A stretch of 41,372 nucleotides of DNA from Gammaproteobacteria bacterium. GTDB lineage: Bacteria > Pseudomonadota > Gammaproteobacteria > Steroidobacterales > Steroidobacteraceae. This document shows, in pieces, positions 1-9,916 of the stretch (its first letter is position 1; each line of letters opens with the position of its first letter). The DNA is taken from positions 1 through 41,372 of the forward strand of contig JAGWPY010000174.1 in assembly GCA_028870275.1 (NCBI GenBank). Reading direction: 5' to 3'. The translations under genes and the position numbers were made by a program. The notes under the pieces are model-generated. The model saw only the letters and a program-made list of their open reading frames with translations, did no database searches and had not been told where the DNA came from.

Positions 1-624
1 AAGATCAAGGGAATACACCAGGCGATCCGTTCCGGCGTGACCGCGGCCGAGCACTACGTCGAGACCGGCACCAGCGCCGGATTCGACCGTCGCTGGCGCG
101 AGTCGGCAGGTGGTCGCGAACTGCGCAAGGTGCGCAACATCCGGCCGGGCTTCCGCCGCGGACTCTGGTTCGGGCTCGCCAACGCGGCCTACGAGACGGT
201 GACGATGGGCAAGTCGCCCTGGACCCTGGCCAATCACGCCGATCACAGCGCGCTGCGCAAGCTCGACGACTACGTCTCTCCGGAGCGCGGTTGGGGCGAA
301 CGCGACCTGCCGCCCCGCGACCGGCTCGCGGCGATTTTCTTCGCCGCGACCGCGCACGAAGAGAACCAGCCGGTGCACCTGCACGTCGCCGACACCTCGA
401 TCTGCGCCACGCGCTGCGCCCGGGAATTCGGCAATCCCTGCACGAATTTCTGCCCGGCCAACGTCTACGAGATGGTCGACGACGGCGCCGGCGGCCGGCG
501 CCTGCAGATCAACTCCTCCAACTGCGTCCACTGCAAGGCCTGCGACATCAAGGAACCGTACGCGGACCAGATCACCTGGTGCACGCCCGAGGGGGGTTCG
601 GGACCGAACTACCAGGGTCTCTAG
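1..624 (+). CDS. Electron transfer flavoprotein-ubiquinone oxidoreductase, C-terminal part
   Basis: Open from the first base of the window, so the 5' part, with the FAD-binding domain, lies outside. The 207 visible residues match the C-terminal third of ETF:ubiquinone oxidoreductase. This membrane-associated enzyme takes electrons from reduced ETF (fatty acid and amino acid dehydrogenation) and passes them to ubiquinone. The conserved ferredoxin-like 4Fe-4S region near the end is visible: a CPANVYE segment followed by NCVHCKACDIK, and then the typical ending with ITWCTPEGGSGPNY. The gene ends with TAG, 14 bases before the probable zapE start. The family assignment is clear from these motifs. 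Only the missing N-terminus limits it. Confidence 0.93.
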   Translation, partial: KIKGIHQAIRSGVTAAEHYVETGTSAGFDRRWRESAGGRELRKVRNIRPGFRRGLWFGLANAAYETVTMGKSPWTLANHADHSALRKLDDYVSPERGWGERDLPPRDRLAAIFFAATAHEENQPVHLHVADTSICATRCAREFGNPCTNFCPANVYEMVDDGAGGRRLQINSSNCVHCKACDIKEPYADQITWCTPEGGSGPNYQGL

Positions 625-638
625 CCACGGACCTCGCG

Positions 639-1751
639 GTGCTGGCGGGATCGCGGCAAACCGGCGCGCCTCCTCTGCGTGAGATCGCCGAGCGGCGACT
701 GCGGCTCGACGCCGCACAAATCGAAGCGGCCGCCCGTCTCGATGCGCTCGCCGCCTCGTTGCGATCCGTCGCGGCGCGCGGCCGGTTCGCCGGCGTGGTC
801 CTGCCGCGCTGGATCGCGCGGGCGCGCGGCGCGGCGCCGCGCGGGCTCTATCTGTGGGGCGCGGTCGGACGCGGCAAGACGCTTCTGATGGACCTGTTCT
901 ACGAGTCGCTCGAGTTCCCCGATCGGGAGCGCGACCACTTCTACGTGCTGATGCGCGCGGTACACGCGGAGCTGCGTACGATCAGGGAGCGCACCCGCCC
1001 GCTGGACGTCGTCGCCGACCGCCTCGCGGCGCGCTCGCGCCTGATCTGTCTGGACGAGTTCTTCGTGGCCGACATCGGCGATGCGATGATCCTCGGCGGC
1101 CTGCTCGAGGGGCTGTTCCGCCGCGGCGTGACGATCGTCGCGACGTCGAATCTGCCGCCGGCGGCGCTGTACTCAGGCGGCCTCCAGCGCGAGCGATTCC
1201 TGCCCGCGATCGCCCTGATCGAGCGGCACATGCAGGTCGTGCACCTCGACGGCGGCACCGACTACCGCCTGCGCAGCCTGACCGATGCGCACACCTACTT
1301 CGATTCCTCGGACCCGCGGGCCGACGCGCGGATGCGCGCCCTGTTCGACGCGCTCGCCTCGAGGAAGGGCTCGGGTCCGGTCGAGCTCGAGATCGACGGA
1401 CGAACGCTCGCCGCGCGCGACACCGCGCCGGGGCTCGCCTGGTTCGATTTCCACGAACTGTGTGAAACGCCGCGCGGCGCGGCCGACTATCTCGATCTCG
1501 CGCACCGCTTTTCTACGCTGCTGGTCTCCGACGTGCCCGTGTTCACTCGCGAGCGCGAAGACGGGGCGCGCCGCTTCCTCACGCTGATCGATGCGCTCTA
1601 CGACCGCGGGGTCAAGCTGGTGCTCGCGGCGGCCGCGCCGCCCGGGACTCTCTACCGAGGCGAGAAATTGTCTTTCGAATTCGTCCGCGCCGCGAGCCGG
1701 CTCGTCGAGATGCAGTCGCGCGAGTACCTCGCGACGGAGCATCGCCCTTGA
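639..1751 (+). CDS. zapE: Cell division ATPase ZapE / AFG1-like ATPase
   Basis: A 370-residue P-loop ATPase of the ZapE/AFG1 family (E. coli ZapE is about 375 aa). Known members act on the Z-ring during division in bacteria, and on respiratory chain protein turnover in mitochondria. Visible motifs are the Walker A GAVGRGKT (about residues 74-81), the Walker B LICLDE (about 135-140) followed by the family's FFVADIGDAM, and an ATSNLPP sensor-like segment. The start is uncertain. The frame is open far upstream through the preceding gene, and GTG at 639 is the first start codon after the upstream stop that gives family-like length. No strong ribosome site is seen there. Downstream neighbours encode pyruvate dehydrogenase, so no functional link is implied. 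Confidence 0.88.
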   Translation: MLAGSRQTGAPPLREIAERRLRLDAAQIEAAARLDALAASLRSVAARGRFAGVVLPRWIARARGAAPRGLYLWGAVGRGKTLLMDLFYESLEFPDRERDHFYVLMRAVHAELRTIRERTRPLDVVADRLAARSRLICLDEFFVADIGDAMILGGLLEGLFRRGVTIVATSNLPPAALYSGGLQRERFLPAIALIERHMQVVHLDGGTDYRLRSLTDAHTYFDSSDPRADARMRALFDALASRKGSGPVELEIDGRTLAARDTAPGLAWFDFHELCETPRGAADYLDLAHRFSTLLVSDVPVFTREREDGARRFLTLIDALYDRGVKLVLAAAAPPGTLYRGEKLSFEFVRAASRLVEMQSREYLATEHRP

Positions 1752-1770
1752 GGCACGAGCGCCGCCGCCC

Positions 1771-1779
1771 TGGCATAAT
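1771..1779 (+). promoter_or_regulatory. Extended -10 promoter for the pdh genes
   Basis: TGGCATAAT is an extended -10 element (TG, one base, then CATAAT at 1774-1779). The pdhA ATG at 1786 begins 7 bases after it. Transcription would therefore start at or within a base or two of the ATG, giving a leaderless message. A possible -35, TTGAGG at 1748-1753, is 20 bases away, which is too far to weigh much. This is a prediction from sequence only. Confidence 0.5.
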
Positions 1780-1785
1780 CCGCAC

Positions 1786-2868
1786 ATGAGGACGGTTGCC
1801 GAGTTCCGCGTCGAGTATTCGCAGTTGCTCGGACCGGATGGCGATGCGGTCGGCGATCTGCCGCCATTCGCCCGCGACGTTGAGGAACTCGTGCGGATGT
1901 ACCGCATGATGACGCTCGCGCGCAGCTTCGACGTGAAGGCAGTCAACCTGCAGAGGACCGGCCAGCTGGGCACCTACGCCCCCTGTCTCGGGCACGAGGC
2001 GACGCACGTCGGCGTCGGCGCGGCGATGCGAGCGGAGGACGTGCTCGCGCCGGTCTATCGCGAGGTGGGCACGCAACTCTGGCGCGGCGTGACCATGCGG
2101 GAGATCCTCGTGTACTGGGGTGGCGATGAACGCGGCAGCGATTTCGCCGTGCCCCGCGGGGATTTTCCCTGGTGCATTCCGATCGCGACCCAGACGCTGC
2201 ACGCGGCCGGCGCCGCCATGGCCTTCAAGATTCGCCGTGAACGGCGCTGCGCGGTCGCCTACATCGGCGACGGCGGCACCTCCGAAGGCGACTTCTACGA
2301 GGCGGTGAACGTCGCCGGCGCGCGCGCGTTGCCGGTCGTGTTCGTGGTCGTCAACAACGGCTGGGCGATTTCGGTGCCGCTGTGCGCTCAGACCGCCGCG
2401 AAGACTCTGGCGCAGAAGGCGATCGCCGCCGGGATCCCGGGCGTGCAGGTCGACGGCAACGACGTCTTCGCGGTGCGCCAGGCGGTGTCCTCGGCGCTCG
2501 AAGCCGCGCGCGACGGCCGTGGTCCGGCTCTGGTCGAGGCGATCACCTATCGCTTGAGCGATCACACGACCGCCGACGATGCGGGCCGTTACCGCCAGGC
2601 GGCCGAGGTCGAGCGCGCCTGGCGGATCGAACCGCTCCTGCGCACGCGCCGCTTCCTCGAGAAGGCGGGCCTGTGGGACGAGGACCGGGAGCGCGCACTG
2701 CTCGCGGACTGCGCCCGCGAGGTCGAACAGGCGGTCGCCGCCTATCTCTCCTTCCCGAAACCCGAACCCGGTGCGATGTTCGACCATCTGTTCGAACGGG
2801 CTCCGGCACATCTGGCCGCGCAGCGGGTCATGGCGACCCGTCGCGCGGATCGCGCCGGCGGACACTGA
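1786..2868 (+). CDS. pdhA: Pyruvate (2-oxoacid) dehydrogenase E1 component, alpha subunit
   Basis: 360-residue thiamine-diphosphate enzyme subunit. With the beta subunit it decarboxylates pyruvate (or another 2-oxoacid) and reductively acylates the lipoyl group of E2. The ThDP motif runs from GDGGTSEGDFYEA (about 161-173) to the NN pair at 190-191 in VVVNNGWAIS. The active-site loop region with YRLSDHTTADD is also present, at about residues 253-263. The ATG at 1786 fits the N-terminus of heterotetrameric E1 alpha subunits. The E1beta and E2 genes follow directly in one operon and E3 is not here. Pyruvate is the likeliest substrate from overall resemblance. A branched-chain 2-oxoacid specificity cannot be excluded by reading alone. 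Confidence 0.9.
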   Translation: MRTVAEFRVEYSQLLGPDGDAVGDLPPFARDVEELVRMYRMMTLARSFDVKAVNLQRTGQLGTYAPCLGHEATHVGVGAAMRAEDVLAPVYREVGTQLWRGVTMREILVYWGGDERGSDFAVPRGDFPWCIPIATQTLHAAGAAMAFKIRRERRCAVAYIGDGGTSEGDFYEAVNVAGARALPVVFVVVNNGWAISVPLCAQTAAKTLAQKAIAAGIPGVQVDGNDVFAVRQAVSSALEAARDGRGPALVEAITYRLSDHTTADDAGRYRQAAEVERAWRIEPLLRTRRFLEKAGLWDEDRERALLADCAREVEQAVAAYLSFPKPEPGAMFDHLFERAPAHLAAQRVMATRRADRAGGH

Positions 2869-2871
2869 ATC

Positions 2872-3855
2872 TTGCCCAAGGTCACCATGGTCGAGGCCAT
2901 CGCGATGGCGCATGGCTGGGAAATGCAGCACGACGAGCGCGTGGTGGTGCTTGGCCAGGACGTCGGCGCGAACGGCGGCGTGTTCCGCGCAACGCTCGGC
3001 CTGCAGCAGCGCTTCGGCGGCGACCGCGTGCAGGACACGCCGCTCGCCGAGGCGGCGATCGCCGGCATGGCGGTCGGCATGGCGGCGCAGGGCCTGAGGC
3101 CGGTCGCCGAAATCCAGTTCATGGGCTTTCTGTACCCGGCGCTCGACCAGATCGTCAACCACATGTCGAGGCTGCGCTACCGCACGCGTGGCCGCCTCAG
3201 CTGCCCGGTCGTCGTGCGCATGCCGCACGGCGGCGGTATCCACGCCCCGGAACACCACTCGGAGAGCGTCGAGACCATGCTCTGCCACGTGCCCGGTCTC
3301 AGGGTCGTCTGCCCTTCCTCGCCCGCGCGCGCCTACGGACTGCTGCTCGCCGCGATCCGCGACCCGGACCCGGTGATGTTCCTCGAGCCGGCGCGGCTCT
3401 ACCGGGCCGTGCGCCAGGACGTCGAGGACGACGGGCGGGCGCTGCCGCTCGACACCGCCTTCACGCTGCGCGAAGGCGGCGACGTCACGATCGTGACCTG
3501 GGGCGCGATGACCGCCGAGACCCTGCGGGCGGCCGATGAACTCGCCGGACGGGGGATCGACGCCGAGGTGATCGATCTCGCCACCTTGAGCCCGATCGAC
3601 ACCGAGACGATCCTTGCCTCGGTCGGCAGGACCGGCAGGCTCGTCGTCGTACACGAAGCCGCGCGCAACGTGGGCCTGGGCGCCGAGATCGCCGCACTGG
3701 TCGCCGAACATGCTCTTTACGACCTGCTTGCGCCGATCCGGCGCGTGACCGGTTACGATACGGTGATGCCGTTGTATCGGTTGGAAATGGACTACATTCC
3801 CGGCGTCGAACGGATCGTCGCGGCGGCGGAGCGCACCATGGCCGATTCGCGATGA
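2872..3855 (+). CDS. pdhB: Pyruvate (2-oxoacid) dehydrogenase E1 component, beta subunit
   Basis: 327 residues, the usual length for E1beta. The N-terminus reads MPKVTMVEAIAMAHG, then VVVLGQDVG, the family's conserved opening. FLYPALDQIVNH and MPHGGGIHAPEHHSE form the ThDP pyrimidine-binding and subunit-contact regions. The chosen start is TTG at 2872, three bases after the pdhA stop, because it gives the complete opening. ATG at 2887 would cut off five residues. The stop overlaps the E2 start in ATGA (3852-3855), showing translational coupling. It works as an alpha2beta2 tetramer on the E2 core in the cytoplasm. Confidence 0.9.
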   Translation: MPKVTMVEAIAMAHGWEMQHDERVVVLGQDVGANGGVFRATLGLQQRFGGDRVQDTPLAEAAIAGMAVGMAAQGLRPVAEIQFMGFLYPALDQIVNHMSRLRYRTRGRLSCPVVVRMPHGGGIHAPEHHSESVETMLCHVPGLRVVCPSSPARAYGLLLAAIRDPDPVMFLEPARLYRAVRQDVEDDGRALPLDTAFTLREGGDVTIVTWGAMTAETLRAADELAGRGIDAEVIDLATLSPIDTETILASVGRTGRLVVVHEAARNVGLGAEIAALVAEHALYDLLAPIRRVTGYDTVMPLYRLEMDYIPGVERIVAAAERTMADSR

Positions 3856-5003
3856 CGACCTTCCGATTGCCCGATCTCGGGGAGGGGCTTGCCGAGGCCG
3901 AGATCGTCGAGTGGCACGTGCGGGTCGGGGATCGCGTCGAGGTCGACCAGCCGCTGGTGTCGGTCGAAACCGCCAAGGCGGTGGTGGAGATTCCCGCGCC
4001 ATACGCCGGTACGGTGAGTGCGCTGCACGGCGCGCCCGGCGAGATACTCGCCACGGGAGCCGCGCTGATCGAATTCGAGGGCGGAGCAACCGTGGTCGGC
4101 AGCATGCCGCCGACCAGCCCTGACGAACTGATCGAGCATGCCAGACCCGGACGCGATCCGGGGGAGCCGCGCCACGGCGCCGACTCGCGGCGGGTACGGG
4201 CCCTGCCGGCGGCGCGCGCTCTGGCGCAGCGCCTCGGCCTCGACCTGGGATCGCTCCATGGAAGCGGCCACGAGGGACAGATCACGATCGAGGACGTGCT
4301 CGCCGCGGCGCCTCTGCAGCAGGCGACCACGCCGCCGGCCACACCTGCGCCGGCGGGGCATGCGCAGGAACTCGCCGAACCGTTGCGCGGCGCACGGCGG
4401 ACCATGGCGCAGTCGATGACGGCCGCCCGCGACGAGGTCGCGCTCAGCACCGTGTTCGAGGACGCCGACATCGATCTCTGGCTCGACTCCGGGGCGGTCA
4501 TGGCGCGTCTGATGCGGGCGATCGTCGCCGGATGCCGCGCCGAGCCGGCTCTGAACGCATGGTACGACCCGCGAACCTCGAGCCGCACGGTCCATCCCCA
4601 GGTCGATCTCGCGGTCGCGGTTGACACCGCCGACGGACTGCTGGTGCCCGTGATCCGCGACGTGGGCGGCAAGACGGCCGCGCAACTCGCCGCCGAGCTC
4701 GATGCGCTGAAGAGTGCGGCCCACGCACGCCGTCTCTCGCCTGAACAGTTACGCGGCTACACGATCATGCTCTCGAACTTCGGCACGGTCGCGGGCCGCT
4801 ACGCGACCCCTCAGGTCGTACCCCCGGCGGTCGCGATCCTCGGTGCGGGCCGCACCCGACGCGCGGCGGTGCCGGGCGCGGAGGCGGTGGCCGTGCACCG
4901 CGTCCTGCCCCTGTCGCTCAGTTTCGATCATCGTTGCGTGACCGGCGGCGAGGCGTGTCGCTTCCTCGCGGCCGCGATCGCCGATCTTCAGTCGCCGGAA
5001 TGA
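3852..5003 (+). CDS. pdhC: 2-oxoacid dehydrogenase E2, dihydrolipoyl acyltransferase
   Basis: 383 residues with the standard E2 layout: one lipoyl domain (about 1-78, lipoyl lysine K42 in VETAKAVVE), a Pro/Gly/Asp-rich linker, a peripheral subunit-binding domain (about 115-152, with RALPAARALAQRLG and GSGHEGQITIEDVL), an Ala/Pro linker and a catalytic domain. It transfers the acyl group from E1 to CoA. The catalytic motif reads SFDHRCVTGGEA. The histidine (H360) is kept, but the position four residues on, Asp in the classic DHRxxDG motif, is Thr (T364). The start overlaps the E1beta stop by four bases. Only one lipoyl domain is present, unlike the E. coli enzyme with three. Confidence 0.9.
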   Translation: MTTFRLPDLGEGLAEAEIVEWHVRVGDRVEVDQPLVSVETAKAVVEIPAPYAGTVSALHGAPGEILATGAALIEFEGGATVVGSMPPTSPDELIEHARPGRDPGEPRHGADSRRVRALPAARALAQRLGLDLGSLHGSGHEGQITIEDVLAAAPLQQATTPPATPAPAGHAQELAEPLRGARRTMAQSMTAARDEVALSTVFEDADIDLWLDSGAVMARLMRAIVAGCRAEPALNAWYDPRTSSRTVHPQVDLAVAVDTADGLLVPVIRDVGGKTAAQLAAELDALKSAAHARRLSPEQLRGYTIMLSNFGTVAGRYATPQVVPPAVAILGAGRTRRAAVPGAEAVAVHRVLPLSLSFDHRCVTGGEACRFLAAAIADLQSPE

Positions 5004-5009
5004 CACGCC

Positions 5010-5031
5010 CGGACCGCCGTCCGGCGGTCCG
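5010..5031 (+). other. 9-bp perfect hairpin before the glutamate dehydrogenase gene
   Basis: CGGACCGCC (5010-5018) and GGCGGTCCG (5023-5031) pair perfectly around a GTCC loop. There is no T run, so it is not a typical intrinsic terminator. The AGGAGG ribosome site of the next gene starts four bases later (5035-5040). It could weaken read-through from the pdh operon or protect an mRNA end. The role is inferred. Confidence 0.45.
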
Positions 5032-5048
5032 CACAGGAGGTCCAGCCA

Positions 5049-8000
5049 ATGTCCGAGAACAGAACCGAACCCGCAGGCAAGACCTTGCAGTCGATTGCCG
5101 CCGCGGTACGCCGCAGTCCGCTGGCGGCAGTCGACGCGAAGCGGTTCCTGCGCGGCTATTTCGCCAACGTCGACGCCGAGGATCTGTCGGCCCGCGAGCC
5201 GCGCGACCTGGCCGCAGCGGCGCTGTCGCACCTGCGCTTCGCGGCCACGCGCCCGCGGGGTCGGGCCTCGGTTCGCGTATTCAATCCGAACCTCCGCGAA
5301 CACGGCTATGCGTCCACGCACACCGTGGTCGAGATGGTCGGCGAGGACATGCCCTTCCTGGTCGATTCCATCGGTCTCGCCGTCCTCGCCCATGGACTCA
5401 CCATTCACTTCCTCGCACATCCGATCTTCGCGGTCGCGCGTGACGCGCGCGGCGCGCTGCTCGGCCTGCACGAACGAGGCGACCACGGCGCCGACCGCAG
5501 CTCCCGGCTCGAGTCCTTTCAGCACGCCGAGGTCGACCGGATCGTCGATCCGGAGGCGCTCGCGGCGCTCGCGCGCGACATCGAACGCAACCTCTCGGAC
5601 GTGCGCGTCGCCTGCGCCGACTGGCGCCGCATGGAGGCGGCCGCGGGATCGATCGTGCGCGAGCTCGATACGGCACCTGCGCGCGGCGACGCGCGCGACG
5701 CAGCCGAAACGCGCGCGTTGCTCGAGTGGATGATCGATCGGCACTTCACCTTCCTCGGCTACCGCGAATACCGGCTGAAGGGCGGGACCGGCAGCGAGAC
5801 GCTGCAGCCGGTCGAATCGACCGGACTCGGCATCCTGCGCCGCGGCCATCACCGGCCCGAGCGCTCGCCCCGCGCGCTGCCGAGCGACATCCGTCGGGAG
5901 AGCCGCCGCCGCGAACTGGCGCTGGTGACCAAATCGAACACTCAGTCGACCGTGCACCGTGCCGGATATCTCGACTATGTCGGCATCAAGCACTTCGACG
6001 CCGACGGACGCCTGATCGGCGAGCGCCGCTTCCTCGGGCTGTGGACCTCGGCGGCCTACAGCGCGCACCCGCGCGAGATCCCGCTGGTTCGGCACAAGGT
6101 CGACCGGGTCGTGGCGCATTTCGCCCTGGCCCCGGACAGTCACGACGGCAAGGCGCTGCAGCACGTGCTGGAGTCCTTCCCGCGCGACGAACTCTTCCAG
6201 GCGAACGTCCCGGAGCTGATCGGCATCACCGCCGGGATCCTTGGTCTGCAGGAGCGACCGCGGGTTCGCCTGCTGATGCGCCGCGATCCCTTCCGCCGGT
6301 TCTATTCCTGCCTGATCTTCGTGCCTCGCGAGAAGTACAACAGCCAGGTCCGTCAGCGCATCGAAGCCGTGGTTCGCGAGGCGTTCGGCGCCCTGCACCT
6401 CGACTCCCAGGTGCAGATCACCCAGTCGAACCTGGCGCGGATCCACGTGATCGCCAGAACCCAGCCGAGCGACGTGAAGCGCGTCGGGCTCGAGGCGCTC
6501 GAGTCGCGCGTCGAGGCCGCCGTTCGCTCATGGGCGGACGGCTTTCGCACGGCGCTGCTCGGCAAGCTCGACGAGGACCGCGCACTCAAGCTCCACGCCA
6601 AGTATGCCGGCTCGTTCCCTGCAGCCTATACCGAGGATTTCGACGGCGAGGCCGCGGCCGGCGACGTCTCGTTCCTCGAGGCGCTGGCGCTGGAGCCGGC
6701 GCGTCTGCAGCTCGAGATCTACCGGCCCGACGCGCGGCGCAGGGAGCGCGTATTCCTGAAGATCTACCGCAGCCAGGACGCGATTCCGATCTCGGACCTG
6801 CTGCCGATGCTCGAGCACATGGGCCTGCGCGTGATCGCCGAACGCCCCTACGAGCTCGAGTTCCCGCAGGGCCGGCGGTGCTGGATCCAGGACCTCGAAC
6901 TCGAGATTCCGCCGAGCGCCCAGGCGGCCTTCGAGGCGCATTCGGCGCACATCAAGGACACGTTCACCGCGGTGTGGTCCGGACGGATGGACGACGACGG
7001 ACTGAACCGCCTCACGCTGCACGCCGGCGTTCCCTGGCGACTGGTTTGCGTGCTGCGGGCATACTGCCGGTACCTGTTGCAGACCGGTCTGCCGTTCAGC
7101 CATGGCTACGTCGCGCAGGTGCTGGTCGCCAATGCGACCGCCGCGCGCCTGCTCGCCGACCTGTTCGTCGCCAGATTCGATCCTGCCGTGCCGCCGCGCA
7201 AACGCGCCGCCGTGCAGAGTCGCCTGGCCGCGAGGCTGCAGCGTGCGCTCGAGGAGGTGCGGCGCTCGGACGAGGACCGCATCCTGCGGGGACTGTGGAG
7301 CGCCGTGGACGCCACGGTGCGCACCAACGCCTACCGGACCGACGCCGAGGGCCAGCCACGCGAGTACCTCTCGTTCAAGATCGAGAGCAGGCGCCTGCGC
7401 GAATTGCCGCTGCCGAAGCCGCTGTGCGAGATCTATGTGTTCTCGCCGCGCATGGAAGGCGTGCACCTGCGCATGGGCCGCGTCGCGCGCGGCGGCATCC
7501 GCTGGTCGGATCGCCTGGAGGATTTCCGCACGGAAGTCCTCGGGCTGATGAAGGCGCAGAACGTCAAGAACACCGTCATTGTGCCGGTGGGCGCCAAGGG
7601 CGGGTTCGTCGTTCGGCGCATGCCCGATGGCGGCCGGGAAGCGCAGGCGGCCGAGGTCATCGCCTGTTACCGCACATTGATCCGCGGCCTGCTCGACCTC
7701 ACCGACAACATCGTCGCGGACCGGATCTCGCCGCCTCCCCAGGTCGTGCGCCATGACGGCGACGACCCGTATCTGGTGGTCGCAGCCGACAAGGGCACGG
7801 CGACGTTCTCCGACATCGCCAACGAGATTTCGCGCGAATACGGCTTCTGGCTCGACGATGCCTTCGCCTCCGGCGGTTCCGCGGGCTACGACCACAAGAA
7901 GATGGCGATCACCGCGCGCGGCGGCTGGGAGTGCGTCAAGCGTCACTTCCGCGAATTCGGCGTCGACGTTCAGCAGAGGGAATTCACGGTGGCCGGGATC

Positions 8001-9872
8001 GGCGACATGGCCGGCGATGTCTTCGGCAACGGCATGCTGCAGTCGCCGCGCATCCGCCTGGTCGCCGCCTTCAATCATCAACACCTGTTCATCGATCCGT
8101 CGCCCGATGCCGCGCGCTCGTTCCGCGAACGCGAGCGGCTGTTCAAGCTGCCTCGTTCCAGCTGGGAGGACTACTCCCGTGCGGCGATTTCCAAGGGCGG
8201 CGGGATCTACCTGCGAAGCGCCAAGAGCATCGCCCTGTCCCGCGAGGCCCAGTCCCTCCTCGGGCTTTCCGCGCAGACCACGCCGAACGAGGCGATCAAG
8301 GCGATCCTGCGCCTGCCGGTCGATCTGCTGTGGAATGGGGGCATCGGCACCTACGTGAAGGCGAGCCACGAGAGCCACTCGGACGTCGGCGACCGCACCA
8401 ATGACGCCGTGCGCGTCGACGCAAGGGAACTGCGCTGCAAGGTCATCGGCGAAGGCGGCAACCTCGGCCTGTCGCAGGCCGCGCGCGTCGAATACGCCCG
8501 GGGCGGCGGCCGTCTCAACACCGATTTCATCGACAACTCGGCGGGCGTGAACTGTTCGGACGTCGAGGTGAACCTGAAGATCCTCCTGAACGGTGCCATG
8601 CGCGCGCGCGAACTGTCGCGTCCGGCGCGCGACCGCCTGCTCGTGCGCATGACCGACGCGGTCGCGGCCCTGGTCCTGCGCAACAATTACCTGCAGAGTC
8701 AGGCGATCAGCATGGTCCAGCACCGTGCGCGCGAGAGATTGAGCGAGAGCGCCTTCCTGCTGCGCGCCCTCGAGCGCGCCGGCGATCTCGACCGGGCGCT
8801 CGAATTCCTGCCCAGCGAGGAGGAGATCGCCGAGAGGCGCAAGGCCGGCCAGGGCCTCACGAGGCCGGAGATCTCGATCGCGCTCAGCTACGGCAAGATC
8901 TGGCTGGATCGGGCGCTGATCGGCTCGAACGTGCCGGAGGACGCCTTCTTGTCCCACGAACTGTTGCGCTACTTCCCGGCGCCGGTTCGCAACCGGTTCG
9001 GGGCGCGCATCGCCCGGCATCCGTTGCGGCGGGAAATCATCGCCACCGCGGTCACCAACGAACTGATCAACCGTATGGGGCCGGCCTTCCCGGTCCGCGC
9101 GGCCGCCGACACCGGAGCGGATCCAGCGGCGATCGCCCGGGCCTACACGATCGCCCGCGAGGTCTTCGGCGCGCAGGCGATCTGGGCCCAAATAGAGTCG
9201 CTCGACGGCCGCGTCGCCGCTTCGGTTCAGTACGAGGCTCTCGACCAGATCGCGCGAATCCTGCGCCACATGAGCTATTGGCTGCTCGCCAATCGTCGCG
9301 ACGATCTCGACGTCGAACGCGGCGTTCGCCGTTATGCGACCGGTATCGGCGAATTGATGAGGGACCTGCATTCGATCCTGGGGACCCTCGAACGCGACCG
9401 TTTCGAGGCGCTGCGGATGCGGCTCGCCGGGGAACGCGTCCCCGACGCCCTCGCCGCGCACATCGCCGCACTGGATGCTCTGCACGGTGCATTCGACCTC
9501 GTCGAAGTGTCGCTGTCCGCCCGCGTCCCGGTCGGCTTCTCCGCCCAGGCCTATTTTGCGCTCGGCGAACGGGTCGGCCTCGCCTGGCTCAAGGAACAGA
9601 TCGAAGCGCTGGCGGTCGACGGCCACTGGCAGGCGGTCGCCCGCAGCACGCTGCGGGATTCCTTGTACGCGATGCATCGGCGCATCACGGAGTCGGCGCT
9701 CGCCGTCGCCCGTGGCTCCGCCGTCTCGCGCGTGGACTCCTGGTGCGCCCGCCGCCGCACCGAAATCGACTACCTGGCGAGCCTGCTGGCCGACCTGCGA
9801 GCCGGAGCCGGCACCGACTTCGCGACGCTGTCGGTCGCCCTGCAATCGGTGCGCCGGCTGGCCGGCGAATGA
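5049..9872 (+). CDS. gdhB: NAD-specific glutamate dehydrogenase, large 180 kDa type
   Basis: 1607 residues, the typical size of the 180 kDa NAD-glutamate dehydrogenases (family first described in Streptomyces and Pseudomonas). It oxidises glutamate to 2-oxoglutarate plus ammonia. It has a long N-terminal region with ACT-like regulatory segments, and a catalytic core around residues 810-1150. The core contains [33 protein letters not shown] and the nucleotide-binding [16 protein letters not shown], followed by the [16 protein letters not shown] segment. A long helical C-terminal domain ends the protein. The ATG at 5049 has AGGAGG eight bases upstream. The gene is complete, without frame breaks. 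It is followed 44 bases later by gpmA. Confidence 0.95.
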   Translation: MSENRTEPAGKTLQSIAAAVRRSPLAAVDAKRFLRGYFANVDAEDLSAREPRDLAAAALSHLRFAATRPRGRASVRVFNPNLREHGYASTHTVVEMVGEDMPFLVDSIGLAVLAHGLTIHFLAHPIFAVARDARGALLGLHERGDHGADRSSRLESFQHAEVDRIVDPEALAALARDIERNLSDVRVACADWRRMEAAAGSIVRELDTAPARGDARDAAETRALLEWMIDRHFTFLGYREYRLKGGTGSETLQPVESTGLGILRRGHHRPERSPRALPSDIRRESRRRELALVTKSNTQSTVHRAGYLDYVGIKHFDADGRLIGERRFLGLWTSAAYSAHPREIPLVRHKVDRVVAHFALAPDSHDGKALQHVLESFPRDELFQANVPELIGITAGILGLQERPRVRLLMRRDPFRRFYSCLIFVPREKYNSQVRQRIEAVVREAFGALHLDSQVQITQSNLARIHVIARTQPSDVKRVGLEALESRVEAAVRSWADGFRTALLGKLDEDRALKLHAKYAGSFPAAYTEDFDGEAAAGDVSFLEALALEPARLQLEIYRPDARRRERVFLKIYRSQDAIPISDLLPMLEHMGLRVIAERPYELEFPQGRRCWIQDLELEIPPSAQAAFEAHSAHIKDTFTAVWSGRMDDDGLNRLTLHAGVPWRLVCVLRAYCRYLLQTGLPFSHGYVAQVLVANATAARLLADLFVARFDPAVPPRKRAAVQSRLAARLQRALEEVRRSDEDRILRGLWSAVDATVRTNAYRTDAEGQPREYLSFKIESRRLRELPLPKPLCEIYVFSPRMEGVHLRMGRVARGGIRWSDRLEDFRTEVLGLMKAQNVKNTVIVPVGAKGGFVVRRMPDGGREAQAAEVIACYRTLIRGLLDLTDNIVADRISPPPQVVRHDGDDPYLVVAADKGTATFSDIANEISREYGFWLDDAFASGGSAGYDHKKMAITARGGWECVKRHFREFGVDVQQREFTVAGIGDMAGDVFGNGMLQSPRIRLVAAFNHQHLFIDPSPDAARSFRERERLFKLPRSSWEDYSRAAISKGGGIYLRSAKSIALSREAQSLLGLSAQTTPNEAIKAILRLPVDLLWNGGIGTYVKASHESHSDVGDRTNDAVRVDARELRCKVIGEGGNLGLSQAARVEYARGGGRLNTDFIDNSAGVNCSDVEVNLKILLNGAMRARELSRPARDRLLVRMTDAVAALVLRNNYLQSQAISMVQHRARERLSESAFLLRALERAGDLDRALEFLPSEEEIAERRKAGQGLTRPEISIALSYGKIWLDRALIGSNVPEDAFLSHELLRYFPAPVRNRFGARIARHPLRREIIATAVTNELINRMGPAFPVRAAADTGADPAAIARAYTIAREVFGAQAIWAQIESLDGRVAASVQYEALDQIARILRHMSYWLLANRRDDLDVERGVRRYATGIGELMRDLHSILGTLERDRFEALRMRLAGERVPDALAAHIAALDALHGAFDLVEVSLSARVPVGFSAQAYFALGERVGLAWLKEQIEALAVDGHWQAVARSTLRDSLYAMHRRITESALAVARGSAVSRVDSWCARRRTEIDYLASLLADLRAGAGTDFATLSVALQSVRRLAGE

Positions 9873-9916
9873 GCGATCGGCCACCTCTGCCCGCACACTC
9901 CACGAGGGATTGCCGC

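Noticed and set aside
6528-9896. Very long open frame opposite the glutamate dehydrogenase gene
   Set aside because: Produced by high GC in the antisense frame. The sequence is Arg/Gly/Asp-rich with no family motif, while the + strand protein is unmistakable.
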